Below, in pieces: positions 52,277 to 60,968 of a stretch of DNA of 64,000 bases (its first letter is position 1; each line of letters opens with the position of its first letter). A program made the position numbers and the translations under genes. The DNA lies in assembly GCA_036657395.1 (NCBI GenBank), contig JAVXGM010000004.1:88266-152265 (forward strand). The letters are read 5' to 3'. The notes under the pieces were generated by a model. The model did not search any database and was not told the DNA's origin. It saw only the letters and a list, made by a program, of their open reading frames with translations. Origin of the DNA: JAVXGM01 sp036657395. Lineage in GTDB: Bacteria; Bacillota; Clostridia; Peptostreptococcales; Anaerovoracaceae.

Positions 52277-54308
52277 TATATCTTGGCCTTTGATCCGAGA
52301 AAATCTACGTAGGTTTTGGTTACTACCAGTTATAGCCTTCTTCGCTTATTTTATATGTGGAATTTTTCCATTTTTAATGAGCCACCAAGATGTTGTTATT
52401 TCAACAACATTTATTAATAATCTTTTAACACACGGCAATATGTTGTACAATGCAATCAATCTGATTTTACCTGTATTTACTGCTACACTGGTATTCAAAT
52501 ACCTATTTCATACAGACTCCACAACAATGATTCACGCCCTGCCTTTTAACCGATTTACTCTCTTTAACAGTAATTTGGTTTCAGGATTTATACTAACTGT
52601 ATTGCCTATAATATTTAGTGGAATTATACTGTTGTGTATGGCAAACCCTACAATGTTATCTAACTCTGAGGCCATAGGCACAAATATTTTCACCTATGAG
52701 GCTGTTTATACCTGGTTATGGCAAAGTTTACTACTTTTGTTTTTAGTTTATGTGATCGCTGTGTTTGCTGGTATGTTTGCTGGAAATATGATTATGTTTG
52801 TAATATTGGCTATTGGTTTTAATATTATTTTACTTGGCCTTCGTATTCTTTTCATTATGTATTTCAACCAGTTCCTACCTGGGTATAGCGATTCTGTAGT
52901 TTTTCCAATGGGGGCTTGGCTATCACCTTACATCAACATACTTTATAAGCATGGCAGCTTATCAAGCTTTACAGTAATTGTCTACCTGATTGTAGCCCTT
53001 GTGCTCATAATTATTGCTGCTTGTTTATATAGCAGACGAAAGCCAGAAAACGCAGGGGATTCTTTAATATTTAAAGTTACCCATCCAATAGTTACTCTAT
53101 TATTTACCTTCTTTGGTATGACTGGAATAGGATTTGGTCTCTATTCTATTATATCGCCAGAGAATAACTGGGTACTTTACATAGGCTTTGCCATAGGAAC
53201 AGTAATCTCATTTGTTATTGTATCTGCGGCAATTAAAAAAACTTTTCGCATCTTTGATAAGAAAGCAATCATTAGCTTTATTGCCTACTCAGTTGTGGCA
53301 ACCTGCTTTGTCCTAGCCTTAACAATGGATATAACAGGGTTTGGAAATAAGCTTCCTAATTTAAACAAGGTTGACCATGCATCCACCACCGTACCAAGCT
53401 ACCTTAAAGCCCAGTTTGATCCGGATTTTTATAAAAGCCCTTCTCCTGCCAATGGGGAATGGACTTGCTATGATCCTGCTAGCATTGGCCTAATAAAAGA
53501 GCTTCACGCCGATTCTATTAAAGAAGATAAACCTAATTCTGCGTGTATATCTGGTAACAGCCTTAAAGTAAGTTATTTCAATGAAAAGGATCATGGAAAG
53601 ATGCAACGACAATATAATGTCACAGAGGATTTTGTCAAAAGTAATCCTAATGTAAAGGCTTTGATGAGATCCAAGGAATTCAATAAATTTTTCTCGCCAA
53701 AAAATATTAAATTAAGTAGAAAACACGAAATAAAATTAACAGATGTTATTAACCAAACCACAGACACCATCTCTCCAGAAAAGGAAAAAGGATTACTTAA
53801 TGCCTTAGATCAAGACTTCCAAATGGCCTCCTTTGAAGAAAAAATACAAGACAGTGGTCTTTATGGCAAAGTAGCTGTTGATAATATAATAACGCCTAAA
53901 GCTAACAACTTGTATTTTGATGAACCTACGGAACTTCAAATTGATATTAAAAACAGCGATAAACACACCATAAAATGGTTAAAGGACAATGGCTATAACA
54001 AGAAAATCACTACATCTGCCAATGCCGTTAATTCTATCGATGTAGAATATATATCTCAATCTGGCGAATACATAATGTTGGGAAATATTAGCAATAAAAA
54101 GCAAATTGAAGAAATCTTAAAAACCGGTCACATATACAGTTATATTGGTAACAACAAAACTCAATGCACAGTTAACTTCAACGGCGTAGATAAAGAGAAA
54201 CCATATTTTTTCCACTATGCCAATGATGAACTTCCTCCATTTTTGAAGGCGCTTTATGTGAAAAAAGGCATTAACCTTACATCTAGCGGAAAGGCTAAGG
54301 AAAATTAA
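52257..54308 (+). CDS. Large ABC transporter membrane subunit
   Basis: A 683-residue protein. The N-terminal half has about ten hydrophobic segments (to residue about 365). The C-terminal 300 residues are hydrophilic and probably extracellular, which is larger than in common YtrC/D-like subunits. Start ATG 52257 follows GGGAGGT; a GTG lies two codons upstream. It forms an operon with the GntR regulator and the ATPase. The transported substrate is unknown. Confidence 0.8.
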   Translation: MKKSYFNISWPLIRENLRRFWLLPVIAFFAYFICGIFPFLMSHQDVVISTTFINNLLTHGNMLYNAINLILPVFTATLVFKYLFHTDSTTMIHALPFNRFTLFNSNLVSGFILTVLPIIFSGIILLCMANPTMLSNSEAIGTNIFTYEAVYTWLWQSLLLLFLVYVIAVFAGMFAGNMIMFVILAIGFNIILLGLRILFIMYFNQFLPGYSDSVVFPMGAWLSPYINILYKHGSLSSFTVIVYLIVALVLIIIAACLYSRRKPENAGDSLIFKVTHPIVTLLFTFFGMTGIGFGLYSIISPENNWVLYIGFAIGTVISFVIVSAAIKKTFRIFDKKAIISFIAYSVVATCFVLALTMDITGFGNKLPNLNKVDHASTTVPSYLKAQFDPDFYKSPSPANGEWTCYDPASIGLIKELHADSIKEDKPNSACISGNSLKVSYFNEKDHGKMQRQYNVTEDFVKSNPNVKALMRSKEFNKFFSPKNIKLSRKHEIKLTDVINQTTDTISPEKEKGLLNALDQDFQMASFEEKIQDSGLYGKVAVDNIITPKANNLYFDEPTELQIDIKNSDKHTIKWLKDNGYNKKITTSANAVNSIDVEYISQSGEYIMLGNISNKKQIEEILKTGHIYSYIGNNKTQCTVNFNGVDKEKPYFFHYANDELPPFLKALYVKKGINLTSSGKAKEN

Positions 54309-54309
54309 T

Positions 54310-55467
54310 ATGATCCATGAAAAAATTATAATCGGAGGCGGCGCAGCAGGGCTGTTCTGTGCCGCCTCTTCACAAGGCAATAACAGTGTGATTTTAGAGG
54401 GAAATACAAGACCTGGACGGAAGCTGCTCATGTCAGGAGGAGGACATTGTAACTTGACCCACGGCGGCAATATTAAGGATTTTATTTCTCATTATGGGGA
54501 TAAAGGGAAAATGATAAGGTCTGTTCTATATAGACATAACAACCTGCTCCTTGTGAATTTTTTTAAGGAACATGGACTACCGCTAATTGAAAGAGATGAT
54601 GGCAAGGTTTTTCCAACTTGTTTGTCTGCTGAAGACGTGCTAGATTTGCTTTTAAGCCTCACCCGAAAGAATGGGTACACTATGGCGACAAACGTTAAAG
54701 TGAAAAGCTTAGAACCTCTTGAAAATGGCAATTTTAAAATCAATGACAAATATGAATGCAAACAGGTGGTAGTGGCAACAGGTGGCTGTTCCTACCCTTC
54801 CACCGGATCTGACGGAAGTATGTTTTCTGTGCTGGAAAAGCTAGGCCTTAATATTATTGCGCCTCACCCGGCACTTACAACAATTTCAGCAGAGGGTTAC
54901 CCTTACCAAGATCTTTCTGGAATGAGCTTTTCTAAAGTGGAAATCACTTTAGAAAAGGGAATAACCATAAGGGATGACCTTCTCTTTACCCATACTTATT
55001 TTTCAGGTCCTGCTGTACTGACTTCGGCAAGGTATCTGTCACCAGGTCAAGAGATAAAGATTAACTACTGCCCTGATTACACCCCTTCTCTAAGACGAGA
55101 GGGAAACAACAAGCAGGTGGTGACTTATTTCACAGAAGCTTTTGGCCTACCAAAGCGATTTATTGAAACTATAGCTAAACGGTCAAATGTGGATGGGGGT
55201 AAAAAAATATCTTCTTTGACTAAGAAAGAAATGGACAAAATCGCTGCATTACTTACTGGGGATAAGTTTTGTGTGTCTAGCCTTGGGGGATTTAATAAGG
55301 CTATGGTTACCGCTGGCGGAGTAAGTCTTGATGAGATCAATTTGAAAACTTTTGAAAGTAAAAAATATCCGGGACTTTATATCATTGGAGAGGCATTAGA
55401 CGTGGATGGAGACACAGGGGGATACAATTTGCAGTGGGCCTTTTCCAGCGGATATAAGTGTGTATAA
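54310..55467 (+). CDS. HI0933-like flavoprotein (BaiN/YhiN family)
   Basis: A 385-residue NAD(P)/FAD-dependent oxidoreductase: IIGGGAAGLFCAASS is the FAD-binding Rossmann start, RPGRKLLMSGGGHCNLTH is the family signature, VVATGGCSYPSTGSDG the second glycine motif and LYIIGEALDVDGDTGGYNLQ the end motif. The physiological reaction of this common family is not settled. The start lies one base after the ABC permease stop. Confidence 0.9.
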   Translation: MIHEKIIIGGGAAGLFCAASSQGNNSVILEGNTRPGRKLLMSGGGHCNLTHGGNIKDFISHYGDKGKMIRSVLYRHNNLLLVNFFKEHGLPLIERDDGKVFPTCLSAEDVLDLLLSLTRKNGYTMATNVKVKSLEPLENGNFKINDKYECKQVVVATGGCSYPSTGSDGSMFSVLEKLGLNIIAPHPALTTISAEGYPYQDLSGMSFSKVEITLEKGITIRDDLLFTHTYFSGPAVLTSARYLSPGQEIKINYCPDYTPSLRREGNNKQVVTYFTEAFGLPKRFIETIAKRSNVDGGKKISSLTKKEMDKIAALLTGDKFCVSSLGGFNKAMVTAGGVSLDEINLKTFESKKYPGLYIIGEALDVDGDTGGYNLQWAFSSGYKCV

Positions 55468-55497
55468 TTAGTTTATAGTCACATGCTTTCAAGAATG

Positions 55498-55541
55498 AAA
55501 AAAGGTATACCCAGTCATCGAGGCTGGGTATACCTTTTTTT
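55498..55541. terminator. Bidirectional terminator between the flavoprotein and tsf genes
   Basis: AAAGGTATACCCAG and CTGGGTATACCTTT with flanking A and T runs, between convergent genes. Confidence 0.88.
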
Positions 55542-55592
55542 AAATTTCTTTTATTTTACTCAATCAGATTATTTCCTTAGGTAACTCTGTGG

Positions 55593-56525
55593 CTATTTTC
55601 CAGCTGCCGCAGCCTGCTGCGCTGCTACTTCTGCTGCAAAATCTTCTTCCTTCTTTTCAATACCTTCGCCTACCTGGAAACGAACCATTTCCACAACGGT
55701 CATTTCTTTGCCGATTTCCTTACCAGCTTCAGCAACATACTGTTTTACTGTAAAATCTGAGTTCTTAACAAACTTCTGCTCAACTAGACAGTATTCTTTG
55801 ATTTCCTTCTTTAGCTTTCCTGCAACGATTTTATCAACCATTTCTGGCTTCTTTCCTTCGTTGATTACTAGCTGTGTAAGGATTTCTTTTTCCTTTTCTA
55901 AGAATACAGGATCTACGCCAGTTTCATCTACAAACTGAGGATTCATGGAAGCTACTTGCATTGCAACGTCTTTTCCAACTACTGCAATTTCTTCTGCAGT
56001 TGCTTCAGTTTTCAAACCAACGATTGCACCAATAGTTCCGTTACCATGAATGTATCCTGTATAAACAACTCCAGGGGTTGCTAGCTTTTTAAATCTTCTT
56101 ACGTTCATATTTTCGCCAATAGTCGCAATCTTGCTGTTAAGGGCATCTGTTACTGTGCCTTCACCTTCACCCGCATATGGAAGTGCGCTAAATGCATCCA
56201 TATCCTTAACATCTGTGTTAAGTGCCATATCTGCAAGAGTTTGTACAAAATCAATAAAGTCTTGGTTCTTTGCAACGAAGTCAGTTTCTGAGTTAACTTC
56301 AACTACACCAGCTGATTTTCCGTCTGCTGAAAATGCAACCTTAACAAGACCCATTGCTGCAACTCTACCAGCCTTCTTTGCCGCTTTGGCAAGACCCTTT
56401 TCTCTAAGCAGTTCAACTGCTTTATCCATATTTCCATCAGCTTCAACCAATGTCTTTTTACAATCCATCATGCCTGCGCCCGTCATTTGTCGCAGTTCTT
56501 TTACCATTTGTGCTGTTACAGCCAT
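55593..56525 (-). CDS. tsf: Translation elongation factor Ts
   Basis: A 310-residue guanine nucleotide exchange factor for EF-Tu. UBA-like start VTAQMVKELRQMTGAGMMDCKK, then the core ETDFVAKNQDF and the C-terminal coiled-coil region. The C-terminus is an Ala/Glu-rich tail. It follows rpsB by 21 bases, the universal rpsB-tsf order. Ends in UAG, with UAA seven codons later. Confidence 0.96.
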   Translation of the reverse strand: MAVTAQMVKELRQMTGAGMMDCKKTLVEADGNMDKAVELLREKGLAKAAKKAGRVAAMGLVKVAFSADGKSAGVVEVNSETDFVAKNQDFIDFVQTLADMALNTDVKDMDAFSALPYAGEGEGTVTDALNSKIATIGENMNVRRFKKLATPGVVYTGYIHGNGTIGAIVGLKTEATAEEIAVVGKDVAMQVASMNPQFVDETGVDPVFLEKEKEILTQLVINEGKKPEMVDKIVAGKLKKEIKEYCLVEQKFVKNSDFTVKQYVAEAGKEIGKEMTVVEMVRFQVGEGIEKKEEDFAAEVAAQQAAAAGK

Positions 56526-56546
56526 ATCTTTGTCCTCCTATTAATC

Positions 56547-57335
56547 CTATGCTTCTACAGGTGTTTGTGTAGTTGCTTCTTCTTTCGCTTCTGTAACTAC
56601 TTCTGCGTCAGCTGCTTCCTGTGAACCTGCTGTTTCCCCTTCGTCAAAGCTTTCGCCCTGATTAGCTTCAATAATCGCATCAGCCATTCTACCTGCAATT
56701 AATTTTACTGCTCTGATGGCATCATCATTAGCTGGGATAATGAAATCTACATCATCTGGATCACAATTAGTATCTACGATGCCGATAATAGGAATTCCAA
56801 GGATTCTCGCTTCTTTTACTGCGATTCTTTCTTTTTTAGGGTCTACGATGAACAATGCTCCTGGCATACCCTTCATATCTTTAATTCCGCCTAAGAACTT
56901 TTCTAATCTTTCAAGTTCTAGTCTTAATTTCATTACTTCCTTCTTTGAAAGTTTTTCAAATGTTCCGTCTGACTCCATAGTCTTAATCTGGTTCAATCTC
57001 TTAATTCTAGCTGAGATTGTTTTGTAATTTGTAAGCATTCCGCCTAACCATCTCTGGTTTACATAGTACATTCCACATCTGTTTGCTTCGTCAACGATAG
57101 CTGCTTGAGCCTGCTTCTTTGTTCCTACAAACAAAACTGGTTTGCCACTTTCTCCAACTTCCTTCATGAAGGCATATGCTTCATCAATCTTTTTTACAGT
57201 CTTCTGTAAATCGATGATGTAGATACCATTTCTCTCTGTGAAAATGTACGGAGCCATCTTAGGGTTCCATCTTCTAGTTTGGTGTCCGAAATGTACACCT
57301 GCTTCTAGTAGTTGTTTCATTGAAATTACTGCCAT
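56547..57335 (-). CDS. rpsB: Ribosomal protein S2
   Basis: A 262-residue 30S protein: MAVISMKQLLEAGVHFGHQT, RNGIYIIDLQKTVKKI, WLGGMLTNYKTI and IIGIVDTNCDPD. ATG 57335 follows AGGAGGAAAAAAA; the frame extends upstream without reason. The C-terminus is acidic and variable. Ends in UAG, with UAA one codon later, so an essential gene uses UAG as stop in this Pyl-encoding organism. Confidence 0.96.
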   Translation of the reverse strand: MAVISMKQLLEAGVHFGHQTRRWNPKMAPYIFTERNGIYIIDLQKTVKKIDEAYAFMKEVGESGKPVLFVGTKKQAQAAIVDEANRCGMYYVNQRWLGGMLTNYKTISARIKRLNQIKTMESDGTFEKLSKKEVMKLRLELERLEKFLGGIKDMKGMPGALFIVDPKKERIAVKEARILGIPIIGIVDTNCDPDDVDFIIPANDDAIRAVKLIAGRMADAIIEANQGESFDEGETAGSQEAADAEVVTEAKEEATTQTPVEA

Positions 57336-57517
57336 GTTTTTTTCCTCCTGGTTTTCAACTTCCACCAAAATCGTCCCTAAAAGCATCCGGTAAACCGGCA
57401 CCAACTTTCAAGTAATTTTCGTGTGCGAATTTAGTAATAATTTTCATCTTGCCAAAATACAGCAAAACCATAGATAACTATACTATATAACCGTTGAAAA
57501 ATCAAGCAAATTGTAAA

Positions 57518-57859
57518 TCATTCTATCGATTTATCCAGATATTCATCAAAGGCTTTCCTGATTCTTCGAAAACTCTCTCTACCCACTGTCACCTCATGAC
57601 CTTTTTCCATATATATGGTCTGAGTGTGAAGCATTCTAATCTGATCCATATTAAAAATATAACTTTGGTGAGTAAACAAAAATCTACCATCAATGAAGCG
57701 TATGATATCGCTCATTTTGCCGTAAAATGAAAAGGTTTCTTCCTCAGTGTGAATTACAACCCTCCTGCAATCTTTTTCTACAAAAATCACTTCTCCAAGC
57801 AAAATTTTAACTGTCTGCTTATTGGTTCTCACAGGAATATATCTTCCATTTAATTTCAT
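57518..57859 (-). CDS. LytTR-type DNA-binding domain protein
   Basis: A 113-residue single-domain protein matching LytTR: IFVEKDCRRVVIHT, an FLFTHQSYIFNMDQI core and VTVGRESFRRIRKAFDEYL. LytTR domains bind direct repeats in promoters; here no receiver domain is present. I chose ATG 57859 after GGAGGGAAGGG. Transcribed alone toward the rpsB upstream region. Confidence 0.82.
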   Translation of the reverse strand: MKLNGRYIPVRTNKQTVKILLGEVIFVEKDCRRVVIHTEEETFSFYGKMSDIIRFIDGRFLFTHQSYIFNMDQIRMLHTQTIYMEKGHEVTVGRESFRRIRKAFDEYLDKSIE

Positions 57860-58001
57860 TTCCCTTCCCTCCATTTCTTAAGCTGTATTTTATTATGTCA
57901 TACCAACACTAGAAATTTACGGGAAATACATGACATTTTGTTTATATTATCAACAGTTTTATGATAGTAAAATGATTCTGCGAAATGAGTTTTTTCAAGC
58001 C

Positions 58002-58052
58002 ACGTAAAAAGCCGACCCAACCATGTGAATTCACATGGTTACAAAGCCAGCT
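58002..58052 (-). terminator. Branched terminator with a perfect 22-base palindrome after rpoZ
   Basis: An outer imperfect stem (AAGCTGGC and GTCGGCTT on the minus strand, then a T run) encloses AACCATGTGAATTCACATGGTT-type symmetry at 58019-58040 (core CATGTGAATTCACATG). It follows rpoZ by about 35 bases. Confidence 0.65.
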
Positions 58053-58086
58053 TAATAATCAATATTTCATTCAATTTTAATGGATA

Positions 58087-58296
58087 TTATTCTGTTTCGT
58101 CTTCTTCATCTCTCTGATAAGTAATCAGATCTTCTGCAATCTCGTTAGCAGCTATGGATACCGGCCTATCAATATCAACTTCAGTAAGCTTTGGCTTACC
58201 CTCTACAATATCTCTAGCTCTCTTAGCTGCCAAAACTACTAGAGTATATCTACTGTCTGCCTTTGTTTTAATTTCATTTATTGATGGATATAACAT
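58087..58296 (-). CDS. rpoZ: RNA polymerase omega subunit
   Basis: A 69-residue protein: MLYPSINEIKTKADSRYTLVVLAAKRARDI (omega start) and SIAANEIAEDLITY. It stabilises the beta' subunit. It starts next to the gmk stop, a conserved pairing. Confidence 0.92.
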   Translation of the reverse strand: MLYPSINEIKTKADSRYTLVVLAAKRARDIVEGKPKLTEVDIDRPVSIAANEIAEDLITYQRDEEDETE

Positions 58297-58905
58297 TTAC
58301 ATCTCCTCCTTATAACGCTTTATGACTTCATAAACATCCTCAGTTACTGTGGAATGTTCTGCTTTAATGATGGCTGCTACACGTTCCACCGCCTCACTTA
58401 ATTTCTGATTCACTACACAATAATCATATTTGTGAATATAGCTAATCTCTTTTAGAGCCTCCCCTAGTCTGTGCTCCAATGATTGTTTAGTCTCGGTGCC
58501 TCGTTTAGTAATTCGCTGCCTAAGTTCCATCATGGACGGTGGAAGAATAAAGATAAAGATTCCATCAGGATAGGCTTCCTTCACCTGAAGAGCTCCTTGG
58601 ATATCAATTTCTAAAACCACATCCAAACCCTGTTTCATCATATCTAGCACTTCCTGCTTAGGAGTCCCATAAAAATTGCCATATACTTTCGCATATTCCA
58701 AAAATCCGTTTTCATCAATAATCTTTTCAAACTCATCTTTGGAAACAAAAAAATAACTAGTACCTTCAATCTCACCTTCTCTTGGTTGTCTAGTGGTCAT
58801 GGATACAGATAACTTAATGTTGTCTGCTTCTAATATTTCTTTGCAAATTGTTCCTTTTCCAGCGCCAGAAGGCCCAGAAATAACAAATAATCGTCCCTTG
58901 TGCAA
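58297..58905 (-). CDS. gmk: Guanylate kinase
   Basis: A 202-residue kinase that phosphorylates GMP. P-loop ISGPSGAGKGTICKEI, GMP site SVSMTTRQPREGE, DVVLEIDIQGALQVK. I start at TTG 58905 (MHKGRLFVISG) because AAGGAGAG precedes it; a frame to 58968 is open but has no site. Operon yicC-gmk-rpoZ. Confidence 0.94.
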   Translation of the reverse strand: MHKGRLFVISGPSGAGKGTICKEILEADNIKLSVSMTTRQPREGEIEGTSYFFVSKDEFEKIIDENGFLEYAKVYGNFYGTPKQEVLDMMKQGLDVVLEIDIQGALQVKEAYPDGIFIFILPPSMMELRQRITKRGTETKQSLEHRLGEALKEISYIHKYDYCVVNQKLSEAVERVAAIIKAEHSTVTEDVYEVIKRYKEEM

Positions 58906-58993
58906 TTTATCTCTCCTTCGTCTTGATGTGTAACTACTAATTATACCACTATAAAAGCATACCTTCAATACAATTATTTCAACTCCTCATGTT

Positions 58994-59878
58994 TTACTCT
59001 ATATTTTGTACCTGCTCTCTGATTTTTTCAATTTCGCTTTTAATTTCAAGCATTAAGCTAGTAATTTCTATATCGTTAGCCTTAGATCCAATAGTATTGG
59101 CCTCACGATTCATTTCCTGAATTAAAAAATCTAATTTTTTCCCCGCTGGCTGACTACTCTTATTTATAATGCTACTCAACTGACCCATGTGGCTATCTAA
59201 TCTTACAAGTTCTTCTGTAATGCTGCATTTATCTGAGAAAAGCGCTGCCTCTACTAAAATTCGATCTTCAGGAATAGTTACGCTACTTCCTATTAGCTCC
59301 TTTATTCGTTCAGTAATTTTTTCTTTATATGCAATAGTTACCATTGGTGAGCGTTTTTCTATCTTTTTTACCAGTTCCCTAATCAATTCACCTCTCATAA
59401 CTAGGTCTTCTGCCAACTTATCTCCTTCTACTATGCGCATTTTATCCAAATTCTCTGCTGCTGCAAGTACAGGTATTGTAATTGCTTTACAAATTTCCTC
59501 TTCATCCTCCACGTCTGCTACTGCCTTCATTACATCAGGAAGTGTAGCAAGAAATTGAAGGGTAATCTCTCCTTTTAAATCAAAGTTATTTTGAAGTTCT
59601 TTTAAGTTGTTAATATATTGACCTGCCACCATGGTGTTTAATTTGACCATCACGTCATCTTCAGTAAGGTTTTCCACCATAACAGAAACATCTGTCTTAC
59701 CACGACTGACCATTTTCTTAACAGTGCTCTTCACTTTTTCCTCAGCAAAAGAGTATCGTCTTGGCATCTTTACGGTAATATCTCCATACCGATGATTCAC
59801 TGCTCGTATCTCCACAGTGATATTTCTTTTTCCATCGGAATACTCACTTCTTCCAAAGCCCGTCATACTTTTTATCAT
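58994..59878 (-). CDS. YicC-family endoribonuclease-like stress protein
   Basis: A 294-residue protein: MIKSMTGFGRSEY and VEIRAVNHRYGDITVKMP at the N-terminus and KKLDFLIQEMNREANTIGSKA at the C-terminus, all family signatures. YicC-type proteins have been linked to RNA cleavage. It leads the yicC-gmk-rpoZ order; the remA gene often found between yicC and gmk is absent. Confidence 0.9.
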   Translation of the reverse strand: MIKSMTGFGRSEYSDGKRNITVEIRAVNHRYGDITVKMPRRYSFAEEKVKSTVKKMVSRGKTDVSVMVENLTEDDVMVKLNTMVAGQYINNLKELQNNFDLKGEITLQFLATLPDVMKAVADVEDEEEICKAITIPVLAAAENLDKMRIVEGDKLAEDLVMRGELIRELVKKIEKRSPMVTIAYKEKITERIKELIGSSVTIPEDRILVEAALFSDKCSITEELVRLDSHMGQLSSIINKSSQPAGKKLDFLIQEMNREANTIGSKANDIEITSLMLEIKSEIEKIREQVQNIE

Positions 59879-60488
59879 CCAATTTTCTCCTAAACTTATT
59901 TAAACTATGATAATATCTATTCTATCACATTAATTACGTATAGTAAATGTTGATATTTAGCCGTTTTGGGTTTTCAAATTTCCTCATTTTATTAAATTTC
60001 TAACCATTTTAAATTAAAAATGTACCAAAACGCACATATTATTAATGTAGTCTTGTTACCTGTAATACATCTTAGATAACTGTGCAAATCAAAATAAAAA
60101 AGCCCTGATAAGAACTTGCTCCCACAGAGCTTAATAGTTGCACTTTATTTTCAAAAATCCGGATTTTTGATTCTACGATTGGGAAGCCATTCTCCTTGTA
60201 TGCTCCTCCCTTGATACCCATGCCGTATATTCCCTTGACAATATTTAAAATTGGACAGATGCAAAATTATTAAGTAACAAAAAAAACAAAAGCCCCCATC
60301 TCTGGGAGCTGATACCAATAGCTGTAATACTGCAAACCATCTATTGCAGTATAATTGTAGCTGACTTTTTGCAAGGAGCGGTATTTTTTATACCCAAAAA
60401 AATGAAACAAAGAGCTGCAAGTTAATGCCAATACACAAAGACGAAGCGAAAAAGACATGGTACTACAAATTCAATTAACGCAAATGAT
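59879..60488. other. Gene-poor region of about 610 bases next to an integrase remnant
   Basis: No convincing gene is seen. It holds a minus-strand terminator (60278-60310), a stem TACTGCAA/TTGCAGTA near 60325-60360 and A/T-rich stretches. A 62-codon minus frame (60270-60458) overlaps the terminator stem and is probably not coding; the transcript that the terminator ends is unknown. Confidence 0.5.
60278..60310 (-). terminator. Isolated minus-strand terminator
   Basis: On the minus strand AGCTCCCA-GAGA-TGGGGGCT followed by TTTGTTTTTTTT. No clear gene lies upstream on that strand within 170 bases, so it may end a small RNA or be left over from a lost gene. Confidence 0.65.
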
Positions 60489-60821
60489 ATGAGGAAATAT
60501 CTCAAAAAAAGACTGGGTTCCAAAAAAAATTATAATTATGCTGACCATATCGCCATCGGATGTAAAAATCCATGTATGAAAGTTTGGTTTAAGGGTAACG
60601 TTGCCAAGGTTGACCCTTGGAGCTTTGACGAGTATATTAAGTTTATTCACGTGGTAGACAGCGATGAATACAAACTATTTTTCAATATGTTATACTATAC
60701 TGGAATGAGGGTCAGAGAGGCGCTAGCCTTAGAGATTAGAGACATCGATAAAGAACTACTTGGGCACGAAGATGCATCGACCATGGACATCTATTCCCGG
60801 ACAACGACCAAGGGACTATAA
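60489..60821 (+). pseudogene. Tyrosine recombinase/integrase remnant with internal deletion
   Basis: The 110-residue frame joins the start of a catalytic domain (MLYYTGMRVREALALEIRDID, with the first catalytic Arg) directly to its end (LLGHEDASTMDIYSR, with the nucleophile Tyr). The middle block with the Lys and H-x-x-R is missing, so it cannot recombine DNA. It marks former mobile-element insertion. No att repeats were identified. Confidence 0.8.
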
Positions 60822-60968
60822 AACTGCTCGAAAAATGTTATAAACAGAATAAAACGTACTAAATATGTACTCACTGTTTTAACAAGGTTTAAAATTACAG
60901 CTTAAAGATGTGTAATTTATGATAATATATCTATTGTACAACACTTACAAGAATTGAGGTAGTAAAAT

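Noticed and set aside
60270..60458. 62-residue minus-strand open frame with a hydrophobic start
   Set aside because: It overlaps a terminator stem and T run at its end and has no ribosome site; treated as non-coding.
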